The notes under the pieces: generated by a model
What the model was told of the DNA's origin: nothing
Database searches by the model: none
The model's input: the letters and a program-made list of their open reading frames with translations, nothing else
Made by a program: the position numbers and the translations under genes
In this document: in pieces, positions 40,787 to 52,600 of the stretch
Layout: every line of letters begins with the position of its first letter
Position numbering within the stretch: the stretch's first letter is position 1
From: Sordariomycetes sp. S80-01Y
Lineage: Eukaryota > Ascomycota > Sordariomycetes
Direction: 5' to 3'
Assembly (NCBI GenBank): GCA_037042185.1
Contig: JAXQJY010000031.1
Location: 1,178,001 to 1,242,000, forward strand
Length of the DNA stretch: 64,000 bases

Positions 40787-42081
40787 ATTAACGAAATCAC
40801 GACATAAAAGCTCGGAGAGGGCTCTTGTCTCCTCGAATTGATCCGGCAATGTTATTGATGCCACGCGATGCTCTCGATTTGCGACGACGTGAACCATATA
40901 TATTCATCATGCACCCTTGACTTCACTCTGAGATGAATCATCTTGCTCCGTGATTCATCTCAATTTTTGTCCAAGGAAGATTAAGTTATGGACCCCTTAC
41001 TCACCGCCACCTCTAGGTTCTCGGACCGTATGGACGTGGTGGTCCATTGATCCGGCCTACATTTCGTGTCAATCACAGACTTCGCCCTGCTTTCGCTGGG
41101 TGGCGCGATGAGGATGTGTTGAGACTACTGTACTGACACGAGCAAACAGGTCTCTCACTCTACTTGGCATGGTTCAGCGTCCAAAACGTCCCCCAGAACT
41201 GGCCCGTGTTCCGCGGAGGCTACATTAGTGTCACTAGTTGTAAGCCCGTCGAGTTGCTCCTGACGCAGGTGGTATCTTAAAGTTGAAGAAATATCTATAC
41301 TGTTCAATTGGTGCCTCTCATACATTCACCTAAAAATCATGTAGTTTTGCGTACTGCGACGTTGAGCATTCTCGCAAGTCACAAAAATCGAAAAGTCTGG
41401 GGAACCGGATGGGTCTAGGCGCCGTAGCGTGCGGAGTCAGCAAAGCGCCTGTTTCAAGGCGAACAGACCTTAGCTCTCACCACCAGTAAACGCCTGCCCC
41501 TCTGCCAACCGACGTCAGCTGCTAAGCAAGTGATTATCTCTCAATCACCTCCAACGACCCGATCCTGGCGCTCACGACCAAGGCGGCTCGCCAATGATAG
41601 AGTCTTGGCTGCGGCAGTGACCTCAACCTATACCGTGACCTTAGGCCCCCAACAACGGGGATGAGGCCGCTGCGCTGGACGTACTCGCGTCTGCTTTTGT
41701 CCGTTCACCATCACGCCACCCTCTCTTCCAATTTCATGCACCTAAACTAGCATCAAGCTTTCTTCGTGTCACGCTAGCCCGATTACCGCCACGCTCGCAC
41801 TGCTTGCATCGTTTCCCACAAGCATATCATCGACGACGACGAAGACTACAACAACGACGAGGGGGCGACTAGGGATAGGCGAGGTCTGCCTTTGCTGCAT
41901 CTAGCTCTGGCCAGATGCTCGCCGACGTGGATTGCCCCAGATGCATTGTGACGAAGCTGTCAGCCTTGCTTTGAGGGGCAAGTCATATTCAGTCATCTGG
42001 ACACGATACAACTTCACAGATTAGGACACCACTCCTCACGGCGCAGGCCGCTGCCGAATCTGCAAGTCAAAGTCAAAGGTC
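40787..42081. other. Intergenic 1.3 kb, RPL12 3' region and OGT-like leader
   Basis: It contains a perfect hairpin (listed separately) and then a long leader for the next gene with ACGACGACGAAG-type simple sequence near 41831. No open frame with recognisable content is seen. Confidence 0.5.
40930..40961. terminator. Perfect 11-bp inverted repeat downstream of RPL12
   Basis: GAGATGAATCA (40930-40940) and TGATTCATCTC (40951-40961) are perfect reverse complements around a 10-nt loop. It lies 144 bases after the RPL12 stop codon, so it is either in the 3' UTR or just beyond. The arms would form a stable stem in RNA; a role in 3' end formation or mRNA stability is inference. Confidence 0.6.
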
Positions 42082-45000
42082 ATGTTGCCTTTGGTCCAGA
42101 TGCAGCCTTGCGCGATGCCGCGATCGCCTCACTCGACTTCTCATGCCTCGCTCCGAGCCCCATTTGACTGCATCGATCACGACCACTACGCGCGCAATCA
42201 TACTCGTTCATCGTTCCCACGGGCGTTTCCCATCCGAACCTCGCAATCGAACCGTCGAGCAGCACTCTACTCAAGCTCGCCATATCCCCCGCGATCAGAT
42301 CATCATCTCCGTCGAAAGAACTTGGGAGGCGTCATCCAGGGAAGCTACGATGGTCCTTTAGTCCTGCCAAACCCCGGCCCTTCATCTCGTGAGCACCTGG
42401 CGCATGCCTCAAATACAAACCAGAGCACATATCAGCTGTATACACCACTTTTTCCACCGCCACCGCTGATTCAAGTGCCGTGGACGGCTACCTCACTCCC
42501 CTTCGCGCACGCAAACCAGGCACAGAGAGGCGGGGTCCAGTGGACCACGAACAACGAGCTATGGAAGTCTCATGGCCCAGCACAGCTTGGGTTCGGGGGG
42601 CCACAAGGTCTACCACCAGGGTCTTTTGGTACACAGGTGCCAATTCCCAACATACACCAGCCGGCCTTACGCGCGAACGAATACAATGTACGAGCGTTCT
42701 GTCCTCCCCCAATGCCGGTCTCCGAAGCATTACCCTTTGGTTATGGGAGCTGGCAGCCTAGTCCTTCGCCCTGGAGTCACCAGAATGGCGGGTATCCACA
42801 ATACCCTAGGGTTGATCAACGATTTTATGACAACCAAATGAGCCGTAACGATGGTTCCAGCGTCTTGGGTGACGGTCAGACCCCTTTCCCCTCGGCGAAC
42901 AAGTTCGCTTATGATACTGCCCACCGCTGCCCTGGTAGCCTCATTGGTGCTTCTCATGCATACGATGCTTTGACGTTTGCATCGAGCCATGGATCGAGCC
43001 CTAGCGCGCAGCAAGGGTTTCGACAACGAGCAATTGCGCAAGCCCACCAAGCCTACATTGACTTGATCAACCACTTGCAACTTAACCGCAAGCCCCAAGA
43101 TGGCAGGGTTAACAGACCCCAGGGTCAGTCGAAACTCTTTGTTTACCCTAAGCCACCGAATCCTGTCCCTATAGGTGGGTTCGATGGTGGTGCGCCTTTC
43201 TCTAGTTCGCCTTTCAAAGAAGATACTAGGCAGCCAGTAAGAACCCGGTCCAAATTCGACCAAAATCCTTTTTTTGGCGGTGTTGATAGTCGTCATGCGA
43301 ATGTCGTCCCTGGCATGGTAGGTGGAGCTGGCCTATATCATCCACAGCCCGGACCTGTTCATTCTCCATGGGATGATGTAACGCAAAGCGACTACCTACA
43401 CTTTGCCTCTCGAGCGCAATCCAGCCTCGAAGTTCTCAATACACTGTGCGAACAAAGTGGCTGGAAGTGGTGTGATGGCATGCTACTGGGTGGATGCCTG
43501 TATTATGGTCTAGAGAACTACGACAGCGCACTTTCATGGTTCTCTCGAGTGATATCCCTTGAGTCTAGGTGAGAGTTTCCCCATGCGGACTAATCTACGA
43601 TCCTAACTTAGCCCGCAGCCATGTTGTGGCGCTGACCAACACCGCGGCTGCCTTGTTTTGTTTAGGCAGGGCGGACGAGGCCGAAAGGCACTGGCTGAAA
43701 GCCGCGAAGCTTTGTCCCGGGTACTTGGAATCTACTGAACACCTCGTCGGGTTACTGTACCGCAAACGAAGCAAAGAGGCCGTCGACATTATCACCTTTG
43801 TACAAAACGCCCTCCGACTGTCTGAGACGGATCAGAGATCGGTACGGGAATATAGCCACGGACGAGCTCAGTTGCTGACCTTTTGCGAACAGAATTCAAC
43901 CAACTCAGTCAATGATGCTCGTCGGAAAGGATTTGGAACTAGCGGTTACGCACTGCCGGGAAGCGAAAACGGCCGGATCCTGGCTCTAGTGCACGCCAAG
44001 GGAACCATGCTCTATGGTTCTAAAGAAATCGATCAGGCTTCGGAAGCTTTCGAGGAGGCTGTTCTCATCAGTGTAGGACGCCGCGCAAATGGTATCCACC
44101 ACATCGTGCGCAGGATCCAGACTACGCTTGGTTCCGCCGATCGAACTGCCTCAACGCAGCCTCCAGCACCCTTGCTTCTCTCACCCGAAAAAGCTCGACA
44201 GACAGCTCAGCTGGTTTTTTCTGGAAATGGCGAGTTACCTGGTCTAGCTTTCGTGCAGCCTGGTGGAGCAAAACGCGCAGCAATTCAAACGACCAGTAAC
44301 TCGCTACTGTCCTTGGCCAAGATTTTCCAAGATTCCATGTCCAACGGGGCAGTTGGATCGGCGCCCCTGCGTCGACCGTCCGGTGTAGGTGATATACTGG
44401 CCTTATATTACCTGTCTCTTTCGTTACAAGAAAGTCCGTCGACCGCCAACAATGTTGGGATATTGCTGGCAGGCATACAGCAACCTGCTCCATCCACGAC
44501 GACCACTACCGGTGACACAGTGAAGCTTTCCATGATTCCCGGGGTCCCTTCAGGAAGTGGATTGGCCTTGGCTCTTTCATACTACCAGTATGGCCTACGG
44601 CTTGACCCCAAACACGTTCATCTGCATACCAACCTTGGAAGCCTCCTCAAGGATATTGGACAGCTAGATCTAGCTATTCAGATGTACGAGCAAGCAGTCT
44701 CCTGTGATGGTACGTTCGATATCGCTCTAACCAATTTGGCCAACGCGGTCAAGGACCGAGGGCGTATCAAAGATGCCATCGGCTATTACAGAAGAGCTGT
44801 CCATGCCAACCCAGACTTCGCAGAGGCGGTATGCGGCCTTCTGACAGCGCTAAACTCGGTATGCGACTGGAAAGGCCGAGGCGGCGCGATACTTGACAAT
44901 GGTCGTCTCGACCGCTGGCATGTTGACAATGACGGTGCCCTAGTCGATGCTCAGTCTTGTGGACGAGCAAGCGGACTCACCAAAAGGGTGGTTGATATCG

Positions 45001-46874
45001 TTAGTCAGCAGCTTCGCGAAGCCTCGTGGTGGGGTTGCAACACACTTCAGGAGGATACTATCCAGGCACTAAGTCAACGTGTAGCGAAATACTGCGAGCT
45101 GTCCGCAGGGGACATTGCTTCTCAACTGAGGGCTTGGAAAGGCAAGCCTTGGGAAGGGTCTCGCCTTCTTCGTCTGGCCGAACGGATCTCCAGAGTGATG
45201 TTGAGGCGTTGGTACCAGACCCGGCCGCACAACTCTGAGCAGTGCCGCTTCTATCGCCTCCAGCTTCCTTCTAGCCTGACGGTACCCTCAGCCCCGACAG
45301 TACTCCCCTTTCATACATTTACCTGCCCCCTGGAGCCTCGAGACATCCGTGGTATCTCGCAGCGGAATGCGGCGCGTATAGCGTGCTCAACCCTCAAATC
45401 ACCTTGGGTACCACTAACAATACATCCACCGCCACCTGCGCCACAACCGCACTTAAACATTGGATATATATCTTCGGACTTTAACAACCATCCACTTGCT
45501 CATTTGTGAGTCTCCGAGCTAGTGTCTGGTATGTGACCTGACGACTGATGAACCATGTAGGATGCAATCGGTATTTGGACTCCACAATCCGCAACGAGCA
45601 CGAGCTTTCTGCTACGCAACGACTGCAAGCGACAAGTCCATATACCGGCAAAAGATTGAGAAAGAGGCGCCAACTTTTCGCGATGTTAGCAACTGGCCAC
45701 CTGATAGACTTGTGGAACAAATCGTCAAGGACAACATACACATTCTTGTCAATCTCAATGGGTACACCCGTGGGGCACGAAACGAGATTTTTGCTGTGAG
45801 ACCAGCGCCTATACAAATGTCATTCATGGGTTTCGCAGGGACGTTAGGCGCGGAGTGGTGTGATTATATCTTGGCAGACTCGACGGCTGTCCCTCAGTCT
45901 GCATTACGACCCTGGAGACGTAATACTGGGGTCGAGGATGTTTTCCAAGATGAAATGGAGTCTGAGGAAGGCGGTTGGATGTACTCTGAAAACATCATCT
46001 TCTGTCGAGACACCTTCTTTTGCTGCGACCACGCTCAGTCAAGCGATTCAAAGGAGCGACAGATCACTTGGGAGGAGGAGCAGTCCAGGAGATGGCAGAT
46101 GCGCAGAGAGCTCTTCCCAACTCTTTCTGATGATACAGTCATACTTGGTAACTTCAACCAACTTTACAAGGTGCGCTCACCGGGCGATCGTGCGACAATC
46201 TAGTATTTCAGATGCTGACATAAGAAACTGTGCTGTAGATTGAGCCGACGACATTTCGATCATGGCTTCGGATACTTTCTCGAGTCCCAAAGTCTGTGCT
46301 TTGGCTACTGCGCTTCCCTGAATTAGGGGAAGCCAACCTGCGGGCCACTGCGGAATCTTGGGCTGGGCCAGAAGTTGCAAGTCGACTTCTGTTTACAGAC
46401 GTGGCGCCCAAGAATCAGCACATTTCGCGTGCGAGCGTATGCGATTTATTCCTGGACACACCCGAGTGCAATGCGCATACTACCGCGGCTGATGTGTTAT
46501 GGTCGAGCACACCCTTGCTAACACACCCACGATACCCATACAAGATGTGCTCACGAATGGCAGCTTCCATTCTGAAAGGCGCACTTCCAAAGTCTGATGA
46601 TGGTCACCGAGCAGGACTCGACTTAATAGCAAGCAGCGAGGTAGATTATGAACAGAAGGCTACGACGTTGGCCGGAAGCCTACTGTACGAGGCTGGTGGA
46701 AGGGACTGCCCTCGAGGCAGTGGCCGGTTATGGGAATTGCGAAAGCTACTGTGGGACAGCAGGTGGCATTGTGCCCTTTTTGACACTCGTCGCTGGGTAG
46801 CCGATGTCGAGACAGCATATGAGGAAGCCTGGCGGAAATGGGTCGCTGGCGAAGGGGGTGATATCTACCTCTGA
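42082..46874 (+). CDS. O-GlcNAc transferase-like protein (TPR + GT41 domain)
   Basis: Four exons (42082-43568, 43619-45505, 45561-46170, 46239-46874) give 1539 aa. The first 430 residues are a Pro/Ser/Gln-rich, probably disordered region. TPR-like helices follow, split in two blocks: about 450-560 (SLEVLNTLCEQSGWKW, AAALFCLGRADEAERHWLKA) and about 820-930 (ALSYYQYGLRLDPKHVHLHT, AIQMYEQAVSCDGTFDIALT). From about 1108 the glycosyltransferase family 41 domain matches metazoan OGT motif by motif: NIGYISSDFNNHPLAHLMQS, ILVNLNGYTRGARNE, RPAPIQMSFMGFAGT, GNFNQLYKIEP, VAPKNQHISR and CLFLDTPECNAHTT-like segments. OGT attaches GlcNAc to Ser/Thr of nuclear and cytoplasmic proteins; here the donor sugar is unproven. 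The start codon is the first in a long frame, and upstream exons are possible. Confidence 0.92.
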
Positions 46875-48413
46875 TGTTCGCCGTGGCGCTGATTCTTGCA
46901 CCTTATGCTTCTCATCTCCTCACCCCTCCCCCTCTCTTTTATGCGTGTGTGAACGCGCGTGTAGCGACATTAAAACGACAATTAAGCGAGCGGATTGGAA
47001 TTGGGGTCTCGAATTCAGCCGGAGTTGATGGGCGCAAGGGTTCAATTTAATGTTAGAATACCCCAAGAGGTCCTTCTGGTCAATCTAGTCGACCCTGCTG
47101 ATCTTGTAGAAAATTACTACACCGTTGCAAACGCTGGTTTGGCGGATTTAGGAGACGAGTACACCACGTCTTTCTTCCAACAAATATGCTACTTGGGTGA
47201 TGGCGTGCGTTCCGACGCGAAGGCTAGAATACCACCACTTTAAGTTTTCTGCACCTGCGTGGAAAACTGTGGAGGGCGGTGATAGCCTGAGCTGGGGTGA
47301 GGTCGTAAGCGTGAAACCCTTATTTGTGGGCAGATACCTCAATTGACTTTGGACGGGCGATGACCAAGTGAGATAGTGCGTTCGCAAACGATGATCTGAC
47401 TTCGACAAGGTGTGTCGCGAGGTGCCGAGTAAGGTAGCCCCGTGCACTCAAAATTGCTTCAAGCTCGCGACAAATAATCATACGCTGGAGGGCTGCGGGG
47501 CTACGTTCCTCACTGGCATTACATGGTTGATGCATCTCGATAGCGGGCGAAAAGGCTTCGACGCCGAGCAACTTGTGGGATCTGGCTGATTTTATCGTGC
47601 GAAGCGAGTCTGTGGTAGGGTAAAACGTCGTTATTTCTCGCAATCAATACACGGTGCGGTTTGGGATAGTGAGCGGCAGGTCTCAAGAGCGGGTGTCATG
47701 ATACCGCCGCTGGGCTAACCGCGCCGTACAAGGATATTCCCCGATGGACGGAAGCAGATCTCTCTAGTCTCACGCCCCCTTCTCAGGGGTGGGGATCAGG
47801 TTGGCCGCACCCCCTTCTCCCCATGTCCCCTGCAGCGTGGATCAGATCAGATCTAACGCGGTCAATGTCTGCTGCAGTACTTGAGGAACCAGAGCTGTCG
47901 CCAGGGCTCAGTTGAAGGGCTTGAAGATTGGCGATAACCTCTGGCCCTCGCCGTTAGACATCGTGGCTGAAAACACGCGACAGGTAAAGTTAACAATCGC
48001 AAAGTCAAAGCTGTGTGAATTTTTGAGGCGACAATCGACGGGCACAGATTAGAGTGCTCAGGGATTTAGAAGGAATAGCGGGCGGCGGTAACCCTACCAA
48101 GTTTCCCTTCCTTGACACCTGCGACTGAGTTGAGCCTGGTAACCCATCCGTCAATCCTGACCGGGAACGTACTAGTCAGCCCTGCTTGGCTCTTGTCCGT
48201 TTCTTCCTTCTCTGCATCGGGTTTCCTTCCCCTTGCATCTTTTGCAGGCTCGTCATTATCATCTACCACTGCACACTATCGGCACCAACGACAACGTTCA
48301 ACGTCGGCATCAACGTCGCCGTCGCCATCAACATCGACATTGGTATCAACGTCCGCACCCACGTCAAACCTGTCACCCACCGTAATTGTCAACATCGGAG
48401 GCACTCGCGCGCC
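46875..48413. other. Intergenic and long leader of the Myb gene
   Basis: About 1.5 kb without a recognisable gene. The frame of the next gene is open upstream to 48186, so part of this could be coding. GTCGCC/CATCAACATCGACA simple sequence near 48318-48350 suggests a leader. Confidence 0.5.
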
Positions 48414-49688
48414 ATGGCCCCATTCGTTGAGCCCGGCGCAGCGCCCGAAAGTCTCCCTGTCGAGCTTCCCCTTACCTCTGCTGGTCCTCCTGCTGGCTCC
48501 CAGGGCGGCCCCCAGACCCAGACGGTTAGTGCTCTAGCTCACCGTCGTCGACACCAGAATGTAACGCTCCATCAGAACAGTCGCGGCCAGCGAAGAGGTC
48601 CTTGGTCCGAAATGGAGGACAGGCTTCTCATGGCCCAGATTGACGCGGTTGGGCTGAACGACTGGACAACTGTCGCTGACGCCGTTGGCTCCCGCGACGC
48701 TAAACAGTGCCGCGAGCGTTATCACCAGAACCTCAGGCCCGACCTCAATCACGAGCCGCTCACCCCCGAGGAATGCGACACGATCCTCACGCTTGTTGAG
48801 AGAGTTGGCAAGAAATGGGCAGAAATTGCTCGCCGCCTCAATGGCCGCTGCGATAACCAAGTCAAGAACTGGTGGAATAGCCAGAACAACCATCGTCGTC
48901 GAGACGAAAGAAAGCGCCACCGCGATCAAGAGCAACGAACCGACACTCGGGCTCGGGCCCCGTTTGAGCGTCAGCCTCATCGGGAACTTCCCCGTTATAG
49001 CACTCGTGCTGTCGACTATACGCCACACTACCCTGATCACCGCTCGCGTGACTCTCCGCTCTACTCGAGTCCTGCTACGACTCATTGGCACTGCGCGTAC
49101 CAAGCATCGACTCAGTCTCAGGCGCATGACGGTGCGCTTCGTGGATACCAGCCGACTTCACAACGCGGTGGCCCGCCTCCTTCTGTTGTTCAGACCCAGC
49201 ACGGGCTTGCTCCTCAACATGGTGCTGCTAATCCGGAAGCTTCGCCCTACCAGTATCCTCTTGGTCGCCAACAGGATCGCGCCCACGAGCGCTCCCAGGT
49301 ATTGCCTCCGATCCAGGCTTCGGAGTACCATGAGCCCCGCCATCACCAAGGGACTTATCAGGCGCTGCCCTCGCCCGTCACACCCACCACCAGCCCTCGA
49401 GAGCGCTCGTGCTATGCGTTATCTCCTAGCCAGCAGCATAGGTCCGCTGAGCAGGGTCAGACGACTCCTCGCTTTGACCAGCCACCGTTTTACACTGAGC
49501 CTCCAACGAGCTCGACTTACTACCCTAGAATCGCACTACCTACGGCGCCAACCTCACCTCACGATCAGTCGAATGTATTCCGCGATACACTGGAGCATCG
49601 TCCTAGACAAGAGGGTGGGAACTTCGGGCTACTTCGCGATGCAAAAGGCAGGGACGCCCGCTTGTCTATTAATCATTTGATGGATTAG
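48414..49688 (+). CDS. R2R3 Myb transcription factor, FlbD/RCA-1-like
   Basis: Single exon, 424 aa from MAPFVEPGAAPESLPVELPL. Two Myb/SANT repeats cover about residues 61-108 (RGPWSEMEDRLLMAQIDAVG...QCRERYHQNLRPDL) and 114-160 (PLTPEECDTILTLVERVGKKW...RCDNQVKNWWN), with the regularly spaced tryptophans and the basic KNWWNSQNNHRRR end. The arrangement resembles Aspergillus FlbD and Neurospora RCA-1, which control conidiation genes; orthology is not proven. The rest is Pro/Gln/His/Ser-rich and probably disordered, ending LSINHLMD. The same frame is open for 76 codons upstream, starting MALVRFFLLCIGF, but that stretch reads like untranslated or poorly conserved sequence, so I chose the Met nearer the Myb domain. 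Confidence 0.88.
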   Translation: MAPFVEPGAAPESLPVELPLTSAGPPAGSQGGPQTQTVSALAHRRRHQNVTLHQNSRGQRRGPWSEMEDRLLMAQIDAVGLNDWTTVADAVGSRDAKQCRERYHQNLRPDLNHEPLTPEECDTILTLVERVGKKWAEIARRLNGRCDNQVKNWWNSQNNHRRRDERKRHRDQEQRTDTRARAPFERQPHRELPRYSTRAVDYTPHYPDHRSRDSPLYSSPATTHWHCAYQASTQSQAHDGALRGYQPTSQRGGPPPSVVQTQHGLAPQHGAANPEASPYQYPLGRQQDRAHERSQVLPPIQASEYHEPRHHQGTYQALPSPVTPTTSPRERSCYALSPSQQHRSAEQGQTTPRFDQPPFYTEPPTSSTYYPRIALPTAPTSPHDQSNVFRDTLEHRPRQEGGNFGLLRDAKGRDARLSINHLMD

Positions 49689-52600
49689 AAAGTTATTGCG
49701 CGTCATGATTGACGCGACAAAGGCGGCATGAAAGCAAGGCCGAGTTTTGTAGAGCCACTGAACGAATGAGCAATGCCCCCCGTGTGTTCCATAGGAGAGC
49801 AAGTCATGTCGGACATCATCAGTAATGGGGCCTTGGAGCTTCTTGGGTGAGATGAGATGGACCATCACTCAACACAATGATACGAATTTCCTCGGTTGGA
49901 AACGGTATTCTTACACAGTGAGAAGGCGTGAGGGAGAGGGAGACGAGACACCAGCCGCTTGGATACCGGGTTGAGAACGTCTTAGAATATTAATACTAAT
50001 ATTAATGATGTGACTGGCTTGCTTTAAAGGGTGCTTCGCGTGTGAGGTCCAAGAAATTTTTCTTATCTACATAGTTATGAGCCTGCAGACTTCTTTCGAG
50101 GTTGGAGGTTTCGGACATGCTCTGATGGGCCAGGTGAAAGGGCGATCTGGGGATGCGTACTGTTAACCCCCGGCGAGCCGGATCCTCGCATTTGCCAGGA
50201 CTAGCGAAAAGCATCGGGGTGGAGACGTCCCTGCGTACTTGACCGCAATGGCATGAGAATGCGGCGAGCAATCAAGCCTTTACTCTTAGAACAGAATTGC
50301 TGAATCCAAATGTTCACTCCAAAAAGCTGCTTATGGTCAAGTCTCCTGAGCGGGTGACCGCAAACGGCACCTGTCGCGATTGAGTTTGTGTCGCCTGGTC
50401 GGATTCGACCCAACGAGATCCCTGGACGATGCCCGAAAGAGACGCCAGAAGCTTATTACAAATAACCACGTCGGGCGTAGATTCACGTCAAACATCGGTT
50501 GTCGCCTTGCAGTCAACTCTTCTTGACTGGTCGCCGTTCACCTCAGCTGCAGGTGACACTTACTCGCTCTGAAGCTAACTACTATAGGAGACTGCAGCGC
50601 TGTCAAGCTAAGGCGGTTGAGCTGACGGGTGGTGACGTTCTCTCCTTACGGGCTGCGGGCTACCCGACGCTAGGGGCTTTTTGTCGCACTCTGCAGAGCA
50701 GAGTTCCAACGGTCAGGGCCACCGTCATCGAGGAGCGGGAACAGAGTCATTCATTGGTCGGTATTGCTGGGGAGCGACGCCGGGTCCAGGCTAGTGGCAG
50801 GCCGTTGCTAACGTACCTTGTTCAGAGTACTCACACACCCCACACCCACCAATGACAGCAGCGGCTACGAGACGGAGGCTTTGTATACCTCACCTTGAAC
50901 ACAGGTATGTAACGCAGCGACTAGAGTTATTCTAGCATATTGGCACACATTGCCTTGTGAGATGGCTCCGTAGAGGATCATCGAGGTAGGATCTGTCCTG
51001 GTATATGGGGTATGAGAGCAGTCTAATGAATCGTGACGTGTCACATATGTGCTCGACTTGGATCGTGGGCCGATATCAATATCTTGCAGATCGAACAAAC
51101 AACAGGGAGTTGCCCACCATTGTCAACCTACGCAGCTGGCGTCTGTCCGCAACCTTGCCGTGCAGATCCCCGCCGTGGCCGCATTTGCAGCATTGGAGCA
51201 TGACAAATCGTTGGGTCTTCCAGTACATGTCAGGTCGACTCGTCACCACTGGGGATTTGGAGGGCCGTGCCTGTCAGGCTAGCGGGCAATAGTTAGCGCC
51301 AACTGTTCTACGATCCCGAGCCCTCACACCCCCAGCCCCCCCGCCGGATATGGCGCCGTCCTTGCTAGCGTGACCGTTGAGATTACTCAACGTCCGCCGA
51401 TGCCTCCGTCTACCGAATAATGTTGGCGGCTAGGGGGCGCTGGCCCGGCGAGGGTGGGTTGCACGAATCGTTGATTTGCATGATTACTGATACTCGGCAG
51501 GTGTCGTGATTGAAGTCGTCGTTGCGTTGACAGACTGTAGCCCCTTACAACTGTATAAGGCGCCCTGCCCTGAGACTATCAAAAGTTGTACTGTGGGGGT
51601 GCTTCAATAGTGATGTTGCCATAAGCATTGGCTTGCCCGGCACTAGTACAACTCCTGTGCGGCCAGGCGAGCCTCCGGGGTGTGATGTTTTTTTTTTTTG
51701 TTTTTTTTTCAGATGTCGCAGATGTTCGCGCGATCCGGCAGCGAGATCTGAGCGGAGATCACTGGATCAGGGACTAGCGGGACCAACGAAACCAGATCTA
51801 ATCCGAGGATCGGCACAGCAAGCCAGGGGCTCCAGGCTCTTGCGACGCACTCACTACGGAGGAAGCATTGCGTACCTTCAGGGGGTCGTTGTCAGGGATC
51901 GTTGTCAGGGATCATTGTCAAGGATTGTTGTCAGGGCTGCGCTGTCCCGACCGTTGCAACCGTCAACGGCCAGCTACCCGCCCTCCAGCCCCACCCCTAA
52001 GATTTTCGGGCTCTGGCTGTGCAAAGTACTTCAGCTGCCACTGGCACTCGCACCAGCCCTAAACGAGGCTTCGGGCTCAGGGCTCGTCCCTATCTGTAAT
52101 TAGGTACCTGAGTTGTCCTTCGGTCATGATGGACTATGAGACCTCGCCCACGCCGTACCGACTCACCCCGAAGAATTTCGGGCAGTTCCTCCCCTCCCAG
52201 CCACAGCCCTTGCCCTCTCGGGTCTTGGGTCAACCGTGAATGACGCTCATTTACCAAAGATCGACGGCCGCGTTGGATCTTGCCCGGCCATTTCGCTGCG
52301 CGTCCCGTCGCTGCCGTGCCATGTCGCCGCCAACATTGTTCACTGACACTGAGCTGCATACCTCCTTCTACCGAGGAGAGGGGGCCATTTCCACGCTCCG
52401 GAAGATCACGTATCTTCTCGATGCGGCCGAACAGGATCGCCGCCCCAGGTCCCAACGGCCAAGACGACCCGCAGCTGGTCTTGCGCCATGATGAGATCGG
52501 ACTAGTCTCTGGAGTACGGAGTGGTCAGGGGCCAGCAGCTTGGGCGTGCTTCGTACAGTAGGCCGAGGCAGTGCAGCCGGATCTATTGTCCTCCGTGGGC

